Assembly (NCBI GenBank): GCA_003021015.1
Contig: PXRK01000051.1
Location: forward strand, 28,820-80,150
Length of the DNA: 51,331 nucleotides
Direction of reading: 5' to 3'
Source of the DNA: Halobacteriales archaeon QS_4_66_20
Lineage (GTDB): Archaea > Halobacteriota > Halobacteria > Halobacteriales > Haloarculaceae
Part shown: in pieces, positions 41,097 to 49,828 of the stretch
Layout of the letters: each line of letters begins with the position of its first letter
Numbering within the stretch: the first letter of the stretch is position 1
Notes under the pieces: generated by a model
Databases searched by the model: none
Seen by the model: only the letters and a program-made list of their open reading frames with translations
Told to the model about the DNA's origin: nothing
Program-made: the position numbers and the translations under genes

Positions 41097-42095
41097 ATGG
41101 AACGGAACCGGCTGTTCGTGCTGGGGGGGTTGCTGCTCGTGCTCTCTGCCGCTGCCGCGCTCGTGCTCGCGAGCGTGCTGCAGGTCGTGTTTTTCGCCGT
41201 CACGGTCGCGTACGTCCTGTACCCCCTCCGGCAGTGGATCCGGCAGCGGGGCGCGCCCCGGCGGGTGGCCAGCGCCGTCGCCACCACGATCGGGTTCCTG
41301 ATCGTCGTCGCCGTGGCCGGGCCGCTCGTGTACATCATCTACCGCCGGCGGACGCAGCTGGTCGCGGTTGTCAACCGGATCCCGGACACGCTCGAGTTCA
41401 CGGTCGGGGGCGCCGACCTGGCGTACGAGACGACACCGATCGTCCGGGCAGTGAACGACGTCAGCCAGCAGCTCGCGTTCAGCCTGGCGCTGGCCGCGCC
41501 GCGGCTCGCGCTCGAGCTGATGCTGTTTACGCTTTTGGTGTACGGCATGCTGTACAAGCCGAGCGCGATCCGCGCCGCCGTCTACAAGCTCGTCCCCGAC
41601 CGGTACCACGACATCGTCACCTGCCTGCACGAACGCACCCGGACGACGCTGTACTCGATCTACGTGCTGCAGGCGGCGACGGCGCTGGGCACGTTCGCGA
41701 TCGCGCTCCCGCTGTTCGTGGCCTTCGGCTACAGCGCCTCGTTCACGCTGGCGGTCATCTCGGGCATCCTCCAGTTCATCCCGATCTTCGGCCCCAGCGT
41801 CCTGATCCTGTTTCTGGCTGCCAACGAGGTCCTGCTGGGCAACCCGTACCAGGCGGTGTCGCTCGTCGTCGTCGGGCTCGTGTTCATCGGGTTCGTCCCC
41901 GACGCGATCATCCGGACCCAGCTCGCGGGCTACACCGGGAAACTCCCGACGAGCCTCTACTTCGTCGGGTTCGTCGGCGGCATCCTCACCGTCGGCGCCA
42001 TCGGGCTCATCGCCGGCCCGCTGGTCGTCGCCCTGCTCGTCGAGGTCGTCAGCATGCTCTCCGAGCGGGAGCCACCCGAGCAGGCGACGCTTTGA
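41097..42095 (+). CDS. AI-2E family transporter
   Basis: A 332-residue polytopic protein with about 8 helices. The family core near the C terminus is present: ISGILQFIPIFGPSVLILFLAANEVLLGNPYQAVSLVVVGLVFIGFVPDAIIRTQLAG, followed by TSLYFVGFVGGILTVGAIGLIAGPLVVALLVE. Family members include TqsA-like exporters and Na+/H+ antiporters of the UPF0118 group, so autoinducer transport should not be assumed. The start ATG is at 41097, within a much longer open frame. Confidence 0.92.
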   Translation: MERNRLFVLGGLLLVLSAAAALVLASVLQVVFFAVTVAYVLYPLRQWIRQRGAPRRVASAVATTIGFLIVVAVAGPLVYIIYRRRTQLVAVVNRIPDTLEFTVGGADLAYETTPIVRAVNDVSQQLAFSLALAAPRLALELMLFTLLVYGMLYKPSAIRAAVYKLVPDRYHDIVTCLHERTRTTLYSIYVLQAATALGTFAIALPLFVAFGYSASFTLAVISGILQFIPIFGPSVLILFLAANEVLLGNPYQAVSLVVVGLVFIGFVPDAIIRTQLAGYTGKLPTSLYFVGFVGGILTVGAIGLIAGPLVVALLVEVVSMLSEREPPEQATL

Positions 42096-42163
42096 CGGCT
42101 ACGGCTGATGGTGCTGTGGGGGCGGCTGATCCTGGACGATCCGTCGACTTCGACGGCGCCCGA

Positions 42164-42571
42164 TCACAGCCGGTCGCGCTGGAGTTCCCGGTCGATGCTG
42201 TCCGTCTCCCGGCTGTCGATCTCCCGTTCGAGCATCCGTTCCATCTCGCGCTCGGAGATCTTCCCGTCCGCGTACTCGCGTTTGATGCGATCGACGCGGC
42301 TCTCGGGCTCGATGTCGGCCGCTTCGCGGTCGCTCCCGAACGTCGAGGTGGGCGAGGGCGACGACGCCGGCGGTGACGAGGAGCCGGACAGCAGCGTGTA
42401 CAGCTTGTACACCCCGTAGCCGGCGGCGCCGAGCAAGGCGAGCGTTGCAACGGCGGTCGCGATCGCCCAGATGATCGCCAGCGCCGTGAACACCGCCGAG
42501 ACGACGGCGCTCAGGACGACGAACGCGACGACGGCGAACACGAGATACAGCACGATCCTGGCGAGGCCCAT
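42164..42571 (-). CDS. Membrane protein with C-terminal SHOCT domain
   Basis: A 135-residue protein. Two adjacent hydrophobic segments (about residues 5-30 and 33-60) precede a Ser/Pro-rich linker, and the C-terminal VDRIKREYADGKISEREMERMLE is a clear SHOCT motif. SHOCT domains are short oligomerisation modules at protein ends. The function is unknown. It converges on the AI-2E gene. Confidence 0.88.
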   Translation of the reverse strand: MGLARIVLYLVFAVVAFVVLSAVVSAVFTALAIIWAIATAVATLALLGAAGYGVYKLYTLLSGSSSPPASSPSPTSTFGSDREAADIEPESRVDRIKREYADGKISEREMERMLEREIDSRETDSIDRELQRDRL

Positions 42572-42670
42572 ACGTATCCGTTGCCGCGAGCGTGCAAAAG
42601 CGCTACGGCGAGGTGCTGTCCCGCGAACAGTGGCACGGACTCCGCCGCCTGGCGGACGAACGGCAACAGC

Positions 42671-43057
42671 TCATCCAGTCTTGTAGACCCCGCGGGCGTC
42701 TGCGAGCAGCGTGTCGTCCTCGGCGGCGAACACCTCGACGTCGACGGTGCCGACGTCATCGCCGCAGCGGACCACGTCGGCCTCGGCGTAGAGGTCGCCG
42801 GTCGCCGCCGAGAGGTAGTCGATGCGCATGTCGATGGTCGGCACCGGCTGGTCGACCACCGAGACCAGCGCCGCGCCGCCGACGGTGTCCGCCAGTGTGA
42901 ACGTGACGCCGCCGTGGGCCATCAGCCGGTCCTCGTTCCAGGAGAGTTCCTCGCGCATCTCCAGGCGCCCCTCGGCGTGGCCGTCGGCGCACTCGGTGAC
43001 CTCGACGCCCAGTAGCTGTGCGAACGGCATCCCCTCGAAGAAGGCTTCGGCGTCCAT
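42671..43057 (-). CDS. PaaI-type hotdog-fold thioesterase
   Basis: A 128-residue hotdog protein. HGGVTFTLADTVGGAAL contains the catalytic HGG-x(6)-D signature of the PaaI/YbaW group, and MRIDYLSAATGDLYAEADVV forms the central strands. Such enzymes hydrolyse acyl-CoA thioesters such as phenylacetyl- or hydroxybenzoyl-CoA. The length is typical. The specific acyl group is unknown. Confidence 0.9.
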   Translation of the reverse strand: MDAEAFFEGMPFAQLLGVEVTECADGHAEGRLEMREELSWNEDRLMAHGGVTFTLADTVGGAALVSVVDQPVPTIDMRIDYLSAATGDLYAEADVVRCGDDVGTVDVEVFAAEDDTLLADARGVYKTG

Positions 43058-43203
43058 GCTTCACGCATCGGTTGGCTGCCTCATAAACGTGCGCGATGGG
43101 ATCGTGGGTGGTGTTCAGATATGGAGTGACAAGTAGTTCGAACAGCATGAAAACCCCTGCCCGCTCGCTAGGAACACTCTGGAGTGTTACCACAGTGGCC
43201 GTC

Positions 43204-43317
43204 GTGCTGAACGCCTCCGTTCGTTGTCTTGGAACTGTCGTCTCCGCTCTGTTCAAAACTGTGCTGAACGCCTCCGTCCGTTCTCTTGGAACTGTCGTCC
43301 CCGCTCTGTTCAAAACT
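43204..43317. repeat. Two tandem 57-bp repeats in a gene-free stretch
   Basis: The units 43204-43260 and 43261-43317 both start GTGCTGAACGCCTCCGT and end GTTCAAAACT, with only three or four differences. 57 bp is a multiple of three and both strands stay open, so the repeat reads as a 19-residue motif in either direction. No start or flanking homology supports translation. It leads directly into the palindromic region at 43321. Confidence 0.85.
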
Positions 43318-43320
43318 GTG

Positions 43321-43561
43321 CCGAAAGCCCCCGCACGCTCGACTCGCGCACCTCGCTGCGCGCTTCCATCGCTCACTTCGCTCGCTCTGTCCAGTGCTTG
43401 CGTCGGTGTGCTTCGTCGAGCGTGCGGCCCCTTTCAGTCCACCCAGACGGAGGCGCCACGAACCTCCCCAGCCAATTGCGGTGCTCGCTCTCTCCGGTCG
43501 CTGCGCTCCTCATCCCTCGCGCTGACTGCTCGGGGCTCTCACTTCGTTCGAGCACGCGAGC
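43321..43561 (-). repeat. Palindromic REP-like region (CTGAAAGGG family)
   Basis: The arms CGCACGCTCGA (43332-43342) and TCGAGCGTGCG (43416-43426) are exact inverted repeats. They are preceded by GAAAGCCC and followed by GCCCCTTTCAGTCC, the reverse complement of the CTGAAAGGGGC motif seen in the other dispersed elements. Inside and after it are further hairpins (TCGCTCACTTCGCTCGCT; CACTTCGTTCGAGCACGCGAG). Between 43058 and 43642 I see no gene, and these repeats are the main content. Confidence 0.7.
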
Positions 43562-43642
43562 AGGACCGCGCCGGGACCGATAAACCAGATTCCTGGGCCG
43601 AGGAACACAACCGCTTTAGCTCCACACACTCCAACGCCGGGT

Positions 43643-44146
43643 ATGACAGACGAGGCACCGGGCGACGAGGGCTGGGTGCAACTCCTCGAGGAGATGGACG
43701 CGATGGCCGCGGCGCTCGACGACGAGGGCTGGGAGACACTGACGATCCCGGCCGGTGACGCCGGCTCGGTCGGGCCGGACGAGCGCTACACCGACCGCCA
43801 CGGCTACGCCTACGTCGTGCCCGGCGACGCCGCCGACCGGTTCGCGGAGCTGTTTGTCCCCGACGGCTTCCCGCGGACGGAAGTCTACCGCGCCATCTCA
43901 GCGGGGAATCTCTACCTGCTGTCGGTGTTCCAGAATCCGGCGACGGAAGCAGCCATCCTGCTCGCGGGCGTCCTCGACCGGAGTGACCTCGGCGAGTGTC
44001 GCCAGCACGCCGCCGACACCGGGCGGATGTACTCTCACCTGTTCAGGGTGAACGGGACCCACCTGGGCACGTTCGAACACGACGATCCGGACCCCTTTTT
44101 TCCGGGCAGTGGCGGCAACAACGGCCCGTCCGAAGCGACTAAGTAG
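43643..44146 (+). CDS. Haloarchaeal hypothetical protein (DUF7529-like)
   Basis: A 167-residue acidic soluble protein. GWVQLLEEMDAMAAALDDEGWETLTIPAGD, RHGYAYVVPGDAADRFAELF and AGNLYLLSVFQNPATEAAILLAGVLDRSDL are features I associate with an uncharacterised haloarchaeal family. No catalytic motif is obvious. The TAA stop is followed after 88 bp by the permease operon, which would normally be preceded by a substrate-binding protein. Confidence 0.7.
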   Translation: MTDEAPGDEGWVQLLEEMDAMAAALDDEGWETLTIPAGDAGSVGPDERYTDRHGYAYVVPGDAADRFAELFVPDGFPRTEVYRAISAGNLYLLSVFQNPATEAAILLAGVLDRSDLGECRQHAADTGRMYSHLFRVNGTHLGTFEHDDPDPFFPGSGGNNGPSEATK

Positions 44147-44234
44147 GTGCCGTCAGCTAATAGCTCCATATCACGGTGCACCCGAACGAGCCGATCCGGG
44201 TCAGAGATGCCGGTGGGAGGTGGGAGGTTACCGG

Positions 44235-45254
44235 ATGAGTCGACTCCAGTATTTCCTCCGTCGGCTGGCGCTGTCGGTCCCGGTCCTGTTTTTCGGGGCC
44301 ACGCTGACGTTCATCATCTTCCGGTTCGGCCCGATCGATCCGGCCGCCGCGATCGTCGGTGAGACGGCGACCGAGTCCTCCCAGGCCGAGTACCTGCGGG
44401 TGCGCAGGCAGCTCGGCCTCGAACAGCCCGTCCTGGAGCACTACTGGCAGTACATGGTCGACTTCTTCACGTTCGACCTCGGGCAGTCGTGGGTGCTGGC
44501 GTCGGGGACGGACGTCGTCGACCTGCTTGTCATCTACGGGCCACGGACCATGTGGCTCGCCTTCTGGGCGGTGCTGATCCCGATCTTCGTCGGGATCCCG
44601 CTTGGCGTCTACGCCGGCCTGCACTCGAACACGGCCGCGGACTACGGCATCTCGCTGTTCGGGATCGTCTGGCGCGCGATGCCGAACTTCTGGCTGGCGA
44701 TCATCCTGCTGGCGGTCCTCTCGCAGTCCGACGCGTTGCTCGGCTTCGACTGGAACGGCTTTCTCGTCGAGACGTCGGTCACCGGCACGCCGAACCTGGC
44801 GAACCTCACGTCGCCGACCGGGTTCCTCGCCGCGACCAAACAGGTGCTGCCCGCCGCCGCCGTCCTCGGGTCGGCGTCGATGGGCAGCGAACTCCGGATC
44901 GCCCGGACGGCGGTCCTCGAGACGGTCAACTCGAACTACATCGAGACGGCGCGGGCGAACGGCGTCCCGCGGCGCTCGCTGATCGGCAAGCACGTCTTCC
45001 GGAACTCGCTGATCCCGCTGGTGCCGACGATCACCAACGAGGCGTTTCTGTTGATCGGCGGCTCCGTCATCGTCGAGGTCGTGTTCGGCATCAACGGCAT
45101 CGGCTGGCTGTTCTTCCAGGCGGCGCTCAACGGCGACCTCCCGCTGGTGACTGCGCTCGTGTTCGTGTTCATCGTGGTCGTCGTCGTCATGAACATTATC
45201 CAGGACCTGCTGTACGTCCTGATCGACCCACGGGTCGGCTACGAGGGGCGATAA
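44235..45254 (+). CDS. dppB: Dipeptide/oligopeptide ABC transporter permease 1
   Basis: A 339-residue permease of the DppB/OppB family with six predicted helices. FLRRLALSVPVLFFGATLTFIIFRFGPIDPA is the N-terminal signature. The EAA loop is ETARANGVPRRSLIGKHVFRNSLIPLVPTI, followed by GGSVIVEVVFGINGIGWLFFQA. The start at 44235 follows a purine-rich GGTGGGAGGTGGGAGG stretch. It opens an operon with dppC, dppD and dppF. No binding-protein gene precedes it. Confidence 0.94.
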   Translation: MSRLQYFLRRLALSVPVLFFGATLTFIIFRFGPIDPAAAIVGETATESSQAEYLRVRRQLGLEQPVLEHYWQYMVDFFTFDLGQSWVLASGTDVVDLLVIYGPRTMWLAFWAVLIPIFVGIPLGVYAGLHSNTAADYGISLFGIVWRAMPNFWLAIILLAVLSQSDALLGFDWNGFLVETSVTGTPNLANLTSPTGFLAATKQVLPAAAVLGSASMGSELRIARTAVLETVNSNYIETARANGVPRRSLIGKHVFRNSLIPLVPTITNEAFLLIGGSVIVEVVFGINGIGWLFFQAALNGDLPLVTALVFVFIVVVVVMNIIQDLLYVLIDPRVGYEGR

Positions 45255-45256
45255 CG

Positions 45257-46803
45257 ATGGAGTATAGCCCGTTCCGCGAGCGCGTTCGCGACGACCCCCG
45301 GCCGGCCGCCGTCTGGCTGCTCGGCGCGGCCGCCCTGCTGGCCGTCGAACTCGGCCGGATCGCGACGGGCCTGGTCAGGATCGCCGACGGGGTCGTCGGG
45401 GCCGCCGGGACAGCAGCCGGAGCTGTCGAGGGCGCGCTCGCCGCCGGCACCACCACGTCGATCGCCGTCTGGCTCGGGATCGGCGCCGCGCTCGCCCTCC
45501 TCGGCCTCGCCGTCGCGACGTGGACCCGCGCGACGGTCGTCCTGCAGGTCACCGATCGGGTCCCGTGGCGCCCGCAACGGCTGCTCGACGGGCTGGCGGT
45601 CGGCCTCGGGATCGGCGCCCTCGGCTGGCTCGCGCTCCGGGTCGGCGCGGTCGACCTCCGGCGCTTTCCTGGGGTCTGCGCGTCCTACTCGTCCATCTGT
45701 ACGTCGCAGCCTGGCTGGGCTGGCTGTGGGCCGGCTACCGGTGGTACCGGCGCCACTACCGGCAGGCCGACTGGACGCCCCGGGACGACGTCGTCCGGCG
45801 GCTCCGGCACCACCGCTGGGGGCAGTTCGGGCTCGTCGTCGTCGTCCTGTTTCTGACGATGGCGGCGTTCGCCCCGACGCTGGGGACGACCACCGCCGAG
45901 CAGAACCTCTACGCGCCGTTCTCGAACTCGATCGAGTACTACGACGCCGACCTCGGGCAGGTGACGGAGACGCTCGTGGGGAACGCGAACCTCCAGACCC
46001 GCTCGCAAGGGTACTCGGCCGAGAACGTCGGCCCGCTGACCTACGACCAGTACGACCGCTTTCACCCCTTCGGGACGCTGACCGACGGCAAGGACCTCTT
46101 TACGTTCCTGGTCCACGGCGCGCGCGTCTCGCTTTTGATCGGCCTGCTGAGCGTCGGGACCAGCGCGCTGCTGGCCACCGTGTTCGCGCTGATCTCGGCG
46201 TACTACCGCGGCGTCGCCGACCTGGTGCTCGTGATCACCGGCGACACGATCATGGGCGTCCCCCGCCTGTTGCTGCTGATCCTGCTGACGGTCCTGCTGA
46301 CCGACACGTGGCTCGGGGGGCTGTACGACGGCGGCGTCCTGCTGGGGCTGATACTGGCGGGGACGGGGTGGCCGTTCCTCTGGCGCGCGTTCCGCGGCCC
46401 GACGCTGCAGATCGCAGAGGAGGACTGGGTCGACGCCGCCCGGAGCTACGGGCAGACGCCGACCGGGATCATGCGCCTGCACATGCTGCCGTACCTGTTG
46501 GGCTACCTCCTGATCTACAGTTCGCTTGTGCTCGGCGGCGTCATCCTCGCCGTCGCGGGCCTGTCCTTTCTGGGCCTGGGCATTACCGCCCCGACGCCGG
46601 AGTGGGGCCGCGCGGTCGACCTCGGGCGGGAGTACGTCGCAACGGAGTCCTGGCACATCTCGCTGATCCCGGGGATCATGGTCACGCTGGTCGTGATCGC
46701 GTTCAACGCGGTCGGGGACGCGCTCAGGGACGCCGTGGACCCGCGGAGCGACGCGGGCGCGACCGACGCCAGCGAGACCGAGTCGCGGGGTGGTGGCGTG
46801 TGA
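45257..46803 (+). pseudogene. dppC: Dipeptide/oligopeptide ABC transporter permease 2, single-base frameshift
   Basis: The N-terminal third starts at 45257 (MEYSPFRERVRDDPRPAAVWLLG) and stays in frame to about 45660 (VGAVDLR). The homologous continuation (ALSWGLRVLLVHLYVAAWLGW) begins at 45661 in the next frame and runs to 46803. The body has QADWTPRDDVVRRL, the EAA loop EEDWVDAARSYGQTPTGIMRLHMLPYLLGYLL and the C-terminal PGIMVTLVVIAFNAVGDALRDAVDPR. Adding one G in the CCGGCG at 45658-45663 would join the halves without a break, so this is a single-base deletion or a sequencing error. The roughly 515-residue length reflects an extended N terminus common in haloarchaea. Confidence 0.85.
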
Positions 46804-48194
46804 CGGGCCCGCTGCTCGAAGTCGAGAGCCTCCGGACGACGTTCGTGACCGACCAGGAGACGATCCGCGCGGTCGACGGCGTCTCCTTTTCGGTCGCGCC
46901 GCGGCACACGCTCGGCCTCGTCGGCGAGAGCGGCAGCGGCAAGAGCGTCACCGCCCGGTCGATCCTGGGGCTGATCGACGACCCCGGCCGGATCCACCCC
47001 GACAGCGCGATCCGGTACCACCGGCCGGCGTTCGTCCAGCGGATCGCCCGCGAGTACCCCGACCGCATCCGGTGGGTCGACGGTGACTGCGACGGCGCCG
47101 ACAGGGATGGTTCCCACGACGGAAACGCGTTCGTCACGATCGAGGCCGGCGACGGCGAGGGGTCGTCCGTGACGGTCGACCGGGGGTCGGTCGACCTGGT
47201 GGCCGCGCCCGAGAACGTCGTCCAGTCGGTCCGCGGGGGCGAGATCGCGATGGTGTTCCAGGACGCGCTGGGCAGCCTCAACCCCGTGTACACGGTCGGC
47301 AACCAGCTCGGGGAGCTGCTGGGGATCCACCGGGGGCTGCGCGGCGGGGCGGCGACCGAGGCCGCCGCGGAGCTGCTGGAGAGCGTCGGCATCCCGGACC
47401 CAAAGCGCCGGCTGAAGGAGTACCCCCACCAGTTCAGCGGCGGGATGCAACAGCGCGCGACCATCGCGCTGGCGCTGGCCTGCGACCCGTCGGTGCTTCT
47501 GTGTGACGAACCGACGACGGCCCTCGACGTCACCATCCAGGCGCAGATCCTCGAACTGCTGGCCCGGCTGCAGCGCGAGCGGGACCTCTCGATCGTGTTC
47601 ATCACTCACGACATGGGCGTGATCGCACGGATCGCGGACTCCGTCGCGGTAATGTACGCCGGGGAGGTCGTCGAGCGGGCGTCGGTGGGCCGGCTGTTCG
47701 ACCACCCCAGACACCCGTACACACAGGGGCTGCTCCGGAGCATCCCCGGGCTGACGGGCGAGGTCGACCGGCTCCCGACGATCGAGGGGAGCGTCCCGAC
47801 GCCGAACGAGCCGCCGACCGACTGCCGGTACGCGCCGCGGTGCCCGAAAGCGTTCGACGAGTGCGAGATGGTCCACCCGGAACACGTCCCCGCTGAGGAG
47901 CCGGACGGAAGCGAGGGGACAGGCGCCGACGGGACGGACGGGAGCGAGGGTACACACGTCGACGAGACGGACGGGACCGCCGAGCGAACGGGGGAGGCCG
48001 CCGAGCGATCGGAGGATGCCGCCGAGCGAACGGGGGATGTCGCCGAGCACACGGTCGCCTGCCTCCTGTATCCGGACGCGGAGCCGCTGGAGGAGCGGCT
48101 CCGGACCCACCGCCAGCGCGGCGATCCCGGGACGGCCCCGGACGCGGCGGGAGCAGACGCGACGGACGGGAACGCGACGGAGGGGGAGCGATGA
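46800..48194 (+). CDS. dppD: Dipeptide/oligopeptide ABC transporter ATP-binding protein 1
   Basis: A 464-residue ATPase starting at GTG 46800 (GTGA overlap with dppC). Walker A is GESGSGKS, the Q-loop is MVFQDALGSLNPVYTVG, the signature FSGGMQQR and Walker B LLCDEPTTALD. About 80 extra residues sit between Walker A and the Q-loop. The C-terminal oligopeptide-transporter cysteine motif (CRYAPRCPKAFDEC, then a distant C in VACLLYPD) is split by an 80-residue acidic repeat segment built on AERTGEAAERSED-type units. In related proteins the cysteines can ligand an Fe-S cluster. Confidence 0.93.
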   Translation: MTGPLLEVESLRTTFVTDQETIRAVDGVSFSVAPRHTLGLVGESGSGKSVTARSILGLIDDPGRIHPDSAIRYHRPAFVQRIAREYPDRIRWVDGDCDGADRDGSHDGNAFVTIEAGDGEGSSVTVDRGSVDLVAAPENVVQSVRGGEIAMVFQDALGSLNPVYTVGNQLGELLGIHRGLRGGAATEAAAELLESVGIPDPKRRLKEYPHQFSGGMQQRATIALALACDPSVLLCDEPTTALDVTIQAQILELLARLQRERDLSIVFITHDMGVIARIADSVAVMYAGEVVERASVGRLFDHPRHPYTQGLLRSIPGLTGEVDRLPTIEGSVPTPNEPPTDCRYAPRCPKAFDECEMVHPEHVPAEEPDGSEGTGADGTDGSEGTHVDETDGTAERTGEAAERSEDAAERTGDVAEHTVACLLYPDAEPLEERLRTHRQRGDPGTAPDAAGADATDGNATEGER

Positions 48195-49564
48195 GCGACC
48201 GCGCCCCGGACGGAGGGACCGCGCCGGACGTCGCGGACGACGGCGCGACCGGGCAGCGGGGTCACGACGATCCGCTCGTCGTCGTCGAGGAGTTGCGGAC
48301 GTACTACGAGAGTGAACGGCTGTTCGGCGGCGATCCGGTCAAGGCCGTCGACGGCGTCTCGCTGGAGATCGGCCGAGGCGAGACGGTCGGGATCGTCGGC
48401 GAGAGCGGCTGCGGGAAGACGACGCTCGGCCGGAGCATCCTCCGGCTGGAGGACGTCGACGGCGGCCGCGTCTCCTTCGACGGCACCGACGTCACGACGC
48501 TCGGCCGGCGCGACCTCAAGGACTGGCGGCGCAACGCCCAGATGGTGTACCAGAACCCCACCTCCAGCATCAACGAGCGGATGACCGTCGGCGAGATCGT
48601 CCGCGAGCCGCTTGACATCCACGACTGGGGGACGCCGGGCGAGCGCCGCGAGCGGGTGTGGGACCTGCTCGACCTGGTCGGGCTCCGGCCGGAGCACTAC
48701 CACCGCTACCCCCACCAGTTCTCCGGCGGCCAGCGCCAGCGGGTCGGCATCGCCCGCGCGCTCGCGCTGGAACCGGAGTTCATCGTGCTCGACGAGCCCG
48801 TCAGCGCACTCGACGTCTCCGTGCAGGCGAAGATCCTCAACCTGCTTGCGGACCTCCAGGCGGAGTTCGACCTCACGTACATGCTGATCGCCCACGACCT
48901 GAGCGTCGTCCGGCACATCTGTGACCGGGTCGGGGTGATGTACCTCGGGAAGCTGATGGAGGTCGGGCCCACGAAACAGCTGTTCGAGTCGCCAGCGAAC
49001 CCCTACACCCGGTCGCTGCTGTCGGCGATCCCCCAGCCCGACCCCGACGCCGGCGCGGACCGCATCACGCTCCGCGGGACGCCGCCGAACCCCCGCGATC
49101 CGCCCTCGGGCTGCGTGTTCTCGACCCGGTGTCCGTTCAAGATCCGCCCCGCCGAGCACGGCGATCTCACCGACGAGCAGTGGGCTGCAATCGAGGCGTT
49201 CCGGGGCGTGATCCGCGAGCGCGACCAGGCGCGGGTGACGGTGCTCGAGCGGCTCAAGGCCCGGCTGGGGATCGACGACCGGTTCACGCCGATCGACGAG
49301 ATCGCGTCGGAGCTGCTGGAGCCGGTGTCGTTCCCCGACCCGGTCGAGGGGATGCTCGAGGAGGCAACGGCGCTGGTCGCGGACGGGAACGTCCCCGCCG
49401 CCCGCGACCGCCTGCGGGAAGCGTTCGGCGGCGTCTGCGAGGCCGAGGCGCCCGAGCAGCACGGGATCGCCGACGGCCAGGTGAGTCGCTGTCACCGGCA
49501 CCGCCCGGAGTACGAGGAGCCGGGGGCGTCCCGCGACGGCTCCGGCACGATTCTGCCGGAGTGA
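48191..49564 (+). CDS. dppF: Dipeptide/oligopeptide ABC transporter ATP-binding protein 2
   Basis: A 457-residue ATPase coupled to dppD by an ATGA overlap. Walker A is GESGCGKTT, the Q-loop MVYQNPTSSINERMTVGE, the signature FSGGQRQR, and Walker B FIVLDEPVSALD with the H-loop IAHDLSV. The oligo/dipeptide C-terminal region keeps PPSGCVFSTRCPFK but then carries about 110 extra residues before the last cysteines (GVCEAEA and VSRCHRHRPEY). It completes the dppBCDF set, all in one direction. Confidence 0.94.
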   Translation: MSDRAPDGGTAPDVADDGATGQRGHDDPLVVVEELRTYYESERLFGGDPVKAVDGVSLEIGRGETVGIVGESGCGKTTLGRSILRLEDVDGGRVSFDGTDVTTLGRRDLKDWRRNAQMVYQNPTSSINERMTVGEIVREPLDIHDWGTPGERRERVWDLLDLVGLRPEHYHRYPHQFSGGQRQRVGIARALALEPEFIVLDEPVSALDVSVQAKILNLLADLQAEFDLTYMLIAHDLSVVRHICDRVGVMYLGKLMEVGPTKQLFESPANPYTRSLLSAIPQPDPDAGADRITLRGTPPNPRDPPSGCVFSTRCPFKIRPAEHGDLTDEQWAAIEAFRGVIRERDQARVTVLERLKARLGIDDRFTPIDEIASELLEPVSFPDPVEGMLEEATALVADGNVPAARDRLREAFGGVCEAEAPEQHGIADGQVSRCHRHRPEYEEPGASRDGSGTILPE

Positions 49565-49634
49565 CGGATAGCCAGCGGAAGCCTCGCCCGTCAGGGCGGG
49601 GTTCAACCGACAGCACAGCCTCCCAACCCACGCG

Positions 49635-49778
49635 CTATGACTCGTCTGGATGTTCCACCGCATCCAGACCGGCTTCGATAACCTCTCTGTATGCTTCATC
49701 AAGAGCCATCTCTTGCTGTTTGGCGTAGTCTTTCACTCGTCCATTCAACGTGTGTGATATGTCGATGTTCGGGCGCAT
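49635..49778 (-). CDS. Small ribbon-helix-helix-like protein within the TnpB element
   Basis: A 47-residue protein starting [20 protein letters not shown] short strand followed by two helices ([13 protein letters not shown] and [16 protein letters not shown]) fits the MetJ/Arc/CopG ribbon-helix-helix fold of small DNA-binding repressors. It is divergent from tnpB with 50 bp between starts, a good position to control tnpB. Alternatively it is a solo antitoxin. Confidence 0.65.
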   Translation of the reverse strand: MRPNIDISHTLNGRVKDYAKQQEMALDEAYREVIEAGLDAVEHPDES

Positions 49779-49828
49779 CGCCTGTGTCCAAAAGACATTT
49801 AGACACACAGCCACAAACATCTATCGTC

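Noticed and set aside
42592..42681. Short rightward ORF (MQKRYGEVLSREQW...) upstream of the thioesterase stop
   Set aside because: It has haloarchaeal-looking residues for about 30 codons, but then runs antisense through the thioesterase gene with no homology; at most a gene remnant.
43140..43760. Repeat-protein gene across the 57-bp units
   Set aside because: Both strands are open across the repeats, no credible start or conserved flanks exist, and the frame continues through hairpin DNA.
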